NCBI GenBank assembly: GCA_023228025.1
Contig: JALOCD010000063.1
Coordinates: 1 to 24,378, forward strand
DNA length: 24,378 nucleotides
Reading direction: 5' to 3'
Source of the DNA: Prolixibacteraceae bacterium
GTDB taxonomy: Bacteria > Bacteroidota > Bacteroidia > Bacteroidales > Prolixibacteraceae
A program made the position numbers and the translations under genes. Each line of letters begins with the position of its first letter. Position 1 is the stretch's first letter. The notes beneath the pieces are model-generated. The model ran no database searches and was not told the origin of the DNA. It worked only from the letters and a program-made list of their open reading frames with translations. Shown here piece by piece: positions 21,247-24,378 of this stretch.

Positions 21247-24200
21247 CTATTCCTGCCCTGCAGCGTGCTTCTCCATGTACTCTGAAGCGCTCATGTTAAA
21301 CTCCTGTTTGAAGCTTTTCCGGAAGTGCGACAAATCTTTGAACCCAACAGCATAGGCCACTTCCGACACATTCATTTTTTTCTGCACCAACAACTGCGCA
21401 GCCCTCTTCAGCCTGATATCCCTAATAAACTCCTTGACCGTCATTTCGGTCATTGCATGAAGTTTGCGGTAGAGTTGCATCCGGCTTACACCGATTTCAG
21501 TGGCAAACCGGTCGATGTCAAGATCCGGATCCGAGATGTTGTTTTCAACGACATTGATGGCCTTTTGGAGGAACCGTTCATCGGGAGAGCTTAGGATGAT
21601 ATTCCGTGGTTGCAGGAACATCTCTCCCGAATATTTTTGTTTCAACGATTGCCTTACAGACAAAATATTCTCAACTTTGGTCTGAAGAATTACGAGATCA
21701 AACGGTTTGGTTATGTAGTCGTCAGCCCCCAGGCTCAATCCTTCCAATTCATGTTCACGCGACCCGAGTGCGGTGAGAAGCAGAATTGGTATATGCGAAG
21801 TACGCTCGTCTTTCCTTATCCTGCGACAGAATTCAAATCCATCAACATCAGGCATCAATATATCACTGATGATGATGTTCGGGATGGTTTTTAGTGCCAT
21901 GGCCCATCCCTCCTGTCCGTCCCTGGCCTCTAGGATGTGATAGCTTGACGAGAAATGTGATTTGATGAAATAGCGAACATCGGCATTGTCATCCACGATC
22001 AGCATGATTTTTTGGCCTTCGATGGCAAGTTCATTAATGTGATCCTCTGTAATAGTTGCCCGCGTTGCTTCGCCGATCGTTTCAACGATTTCAGGATCAC
22101 CTGATAACGCCAGGATCTTTGGATCATCGTAGGGCAATTGAACGGTGAATTTGGAACTTTTCCCCTGTTTGCTGGTAACGAAGATCTTTCCATTGTGAAG
22201 TTTAACCAGCTCTTTGGTCAATGCCAGACCGATACCCGTACCGGTTTGTGAAGAAAACTGGTCGACCTGAAAGAAACGATTGAAAATTTTCTCGAGATTG
22301 GTTTCGGAGATTCCAATTCCTGTGTCTTTGACGGTTATTTCGATCATCCGTTTCTCGGTAGACTCATTGCCGGAATCTTGATCCTCCGTATCAAAAACCA
22401 ACGATAAGTTCACCGTAATTTTTCCACCTTTGGAGGTGAATTTGAAGGCGTTGGACAAGAGGTTGTTCATGATTTTTGCCACTTTGTCTTCATCGAAATT
22501 GGCGATGATCTCCTTTTTCAAAGAATTGAACCTCAGGTCAATCTCCTTCTCTTCCGCGAATTTTCCAAAAGAACTTACGATCCCCGAGATAAATGAGACC
22601 ATGTCTCCCCTTTTGAGTAACAGCTTCAGGTTACCGCTTTCCATCTTCCTGAAGTCGAGAAGCTGGTTGATCAATTCATGAAGCTGATTGGCATTTCGGT
22701 GCATGATCTCCAGATGACCAGGAACTTCAGACTCAGGAATGGTATGGTTTCTCAACTTTTCAAGCGGACCAAGGATCAGGGTAAGAGGGGTACGTATCTC
22801 ATGTGAAATATTGGTGTAGAACCTCAGTTTCATCATGTCAAGCTCGTGCAGTTTCTTCGCCCTTAGCTTTTCAAAAACAAGATTGTGCTTCAGCTTTTCG
22901 CGGTTCTGCAAAAAAGTGATGAGCCAATAGAGCAATCCAAGCACCGTAAGAAACAGCAGGATCCTGAACCACCAGGTTTGCCATACCGGCGGAAGAACCT
23001 CAATGGTGAGAACCGGACCGATGTTGCTCTCTTGCCTGTCGATGGAAACGGTCTTTACCCTAAAAGTATATTGTCCGGGATTAAGATTGGTGTAGGTGGC
23101 CAGTCGCTTATCCGATGGATCTTTCCAACCGGTATCGAACCCTTCGAGGTAGTAAGAATATTGAATCCCCATGATGTTGGCGAAATCAAGTGAGGCAAAC
23201 TCAAGCTCCACCGAATTTTGTTCATAATTTAATTTGATGTGATTTGTTTCAGAGATGCTTTTATTGAGAACCCCTTTCCCATTTTCACTGATGGGCACAC
23301 TTTTGTTGGATATTTTCAAATCGGTAAAGACAATGGGTGCGAAATAGTCACTCGACTTAATTTTGGCTGGATCAAAAATATTGAATCCCGAAATGCCTCC
23401 AAAAATCAGTTCCCCGGAAGGAAGTTTGTAGGCGGCGCCATAGGTAAACTGATCGTTCTGAAAGCCGTTTTTTGTCGAAAAATTGTGAAAACGTTCCTTC
23501 TCAGGATCAAACTTGGAAAGGCCGTTGGTGGTACTGATCCACAAAAAATGCTCATCATCTTCAAGAATGGACAATGCCTGATTGTTGGCCAGACCGTTCT
23601 TTTCGGTGTAATATTTGATTGCGCCGCTTTCTTTTGAATAGAGTGCAATACCATGATTCAGCGTTGTAATCCAAAACCGATGTTTGGAATCTTCCAGCAT
23701 AAACCTGGTGGTTTCGTTCAGTCGTACTATTTTTTTATTTTGGGGATTGTAAACAACCATCTCTGATGCGCCAATCCAAAGAGAATGGTCGCGGTCTTCC
23801 GCCAGCCAGTTGACCTGCTGACCATCGACAAGATTGAGGTAGTGGAGGAATTCGCCGGTTACCGGGTTGTATTTATCCACCCCCCTGGAGGTGCCCACCC
23901 ATATATCGCCATTGCTGTCGTGCAACAAGGACCATACCCTGTTGTCGGACAAACTGCCAGGATTAGAGGGATCATTTTTGAAATGTTTAAAAGTCCCTGT
24001 TTTACTATTGTACAGGTCGAGGCCACCAAGGAAAGTGCCAATCCAGATATTACCATTCCCATCGTCGACAATCGCCTTGATACAGTTACTCGAGAGCGAA
24101 TTCGGGTTGTTCTTCATGGGTACCAGATAGCTGAAAAGCCCTGTCTTCCTGTCAAGGATGTTAATTCCCCCGTTCTCGGTCCCGATCCAGATTTTTCCTG

Positions 24201-24378
24201 ATGGGTCTACCCAAAAAGAGTAAATTTCGCTGTTATTAAGATAGCGGTTGTCGCCAAGCATCGATTTATACCCCTGAATATTGATCCGCTCCTCAATTAG
24301 CAGGTTCAATCCCTGGCGGGTGCCTATCCACAAATTCCCTTTGGCATCCCTGGAGATACAGAGAATTGAATTATTAAC
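21247..24378 (-). CDS. Hybrid two-component system regulator (HTCS), N-terminus outside the window
   Basis: The frame is open to the right edge, giving 1043 visible residues. In order: periplasmic beta-propeller repeats of the Reg_prop type (recurrent WIGT, IWVGT and LWISTTNGL, residues 1 to about 330), a Y_Y_Y domain (about 370-460), one membrane helix (about 470-490), a histidine kinase with phospho-His526 (NISHEIRTPL), an ATPase with N box (NNLLSNAFKFT) and G boxes (DTGIGIS, GTGIGLAL), a receiver with Asp839 (SDILMPDVDG) and Lys891 (TKPFD), and a C-terminal AraC-type DNA-binding domain (about 945-1035). Sensor and response regulator are thus one chain. These proteins sense oligosaccharides in the periplasm and activate nearby polysaccharide loci. 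The target here is probably the pectin locus. Confidence 0.96.
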   Translation of the reverse strand, partial: VNNSILCISRDAKGNLWIGTRQGLNLLIEERINIQGYKSMLGDNRYLNNSEIYSFWVDPSGKIWIGTENGGINILDRKTGLFSYLVPMKNNPNSLSSNCIKAIVDDGNGNIWIGTFLGGLDLYNSKTGTFKHFKNDPSNPGSLSDNRVWSLLHDSNGDIWVGTSRGVDKYNPVTGEFLHYLNLVDGQQVNWLAEDRDHSLWIGASEMVVYNPQNKKIVRLNETTRFMLEDSKHRFWITTLNHGIALYSKESGAIKYYTEKNGLANNQALSILEDDEHFLWISTTNGLSKFDPEKERFHNFSTKNGFQNDQFTYGAAYKLPSGELIFGGISGFNIFDPAKIKSSDYFAPIVFTDLKISNKSVPISENGKGVLNKSISETNHIKLNYEQNSVELEFASLDFANIMGIQYSYYLEGFDTGWKDPSDKRLATYTNLNPGQYTFRVKTVSIDRQESNIGPVLTIEVLPPVWQTWWFRILLFLTVLGLLYWLITFLQNREKLKHNLVFEKLRAKKLHELDMMKLRFYTNISHEIRTPLTLILGPLEKLRNHTIPESEVPGHLEIMHRNANQLHELINQLLDFRKMESGNLKLLLKRGDMVSFISGIVSSFGKFAEEKEIDLRFNSLKKEIIANFDEDKVAKIMNNLLSNAFKFTSKGGKITVNLSLVFDTEDQDSGNESTEKRMIEITVKDTGIGISETNLEKIFNRFFQVDQFSSQTGTGIGLALTKELVKLHNGKIFVTSKQGKSSKFTVQLPYDDPKILALSGDPEIVETIGEATRATITEDHINELAIEGQKIMLIVDDNADVRYFIKSHFSSSYHILEARDGQEGWAMALKTIPNIIISDILMPDVDGFEFCRRIRKDERTSHIPILLLTALGSREHELEGLSLGADDYITKPFDLVILQTKVENILSVRQSLKQKYSGEMFLQPRNIILSSPDERFLQKAINVVENNISDPDLDIDRFATEIGVSRMQLYRKLHAMTEMTVKEFIRDIRLKRAAQLLVQKKMNVSEVAYAVGFKDLSHFRKSFKQEFNMSASEYMEKHAAGQE

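Overview
The window looks like a chromosomal segment from a pectin-degrading Bacteroidota, probably a Bacteroidales- or Marinilabiliales-like environmental lineage. The signs are a SusC/SusD pair, a hybrid two-component regulator (HTCS), a remnant of a type IX secretion sorting domain, and promoters of the Bacteroidota form TTG-N19-TAnnTTTG. Nearly all genes lie on the minus strand, and only the LacI-type regulator at 8058-9080 is clearly on plus.

Layout. (1) 1-645 is the N-terminal part of a contractile-tail sheath protein, cut by the window edge; the rest of any injection-system cluster would lie outside. (2) 934-2009 holds kdgF and a HEPN/MNT nucleotidyltransferase pair. (3) 2010-2529 is non-coding, with a MITE-like element and the terminator of the next operon. 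(4) 2530-7764 is a catabolic operon transcribed kduI > kduD > kdgK > KDPG aldolase > MFS transporter. It is driven by a divergent promoter/operator region (7945-8057) shared with the lacI-type gene. (5) 9082-13258 holds a GH28 polygalacturonase, a decayed PL1 pectate lyase and a DUF4957/DUF5123-type surface lipoprotein. (6) 13272-18319 is SusD and SusC. (7) 18584-20869 is a GH105-PL10 fusion enzyme. (8) 21247 to the right edge is the HTCS, missing its N-terminus.

Together these form a pectin/polygalacturonate utilisation locus with a full route for unsaturated uronates. Polygalacturonan is cut outside the cell (PL10, GH28), bound and imported (SusD, DUF5123 lipoprotein, SusC), and trimmed by GH105 to unsaturated galacturonate. 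KdgF then gives 5-keto-4-deoxyuronate, KduI and KduD give KDG, KdgK gives KDPG, and the aldolase gives pyruvate plus glyceraldehyde-3-phosphate. Two regulatory layers are visible: a LacI-type repressor with a 12-bp palindrome over the kduI -33 element, and an HTCS with a candidate motif upstream of both susC and GH105-PL10.

The least explained structure is a set of intergenic 'inverted tandem arrays'. Short units with a period of 7, 8, 9 or 10 bp are tandemly repeated in one arm and repeated in inverted orientation in the other. Four of the five abut or overlap the stop codon of a pectin-catabolism gene. I saw none in the susCD/enzyme half of the window.
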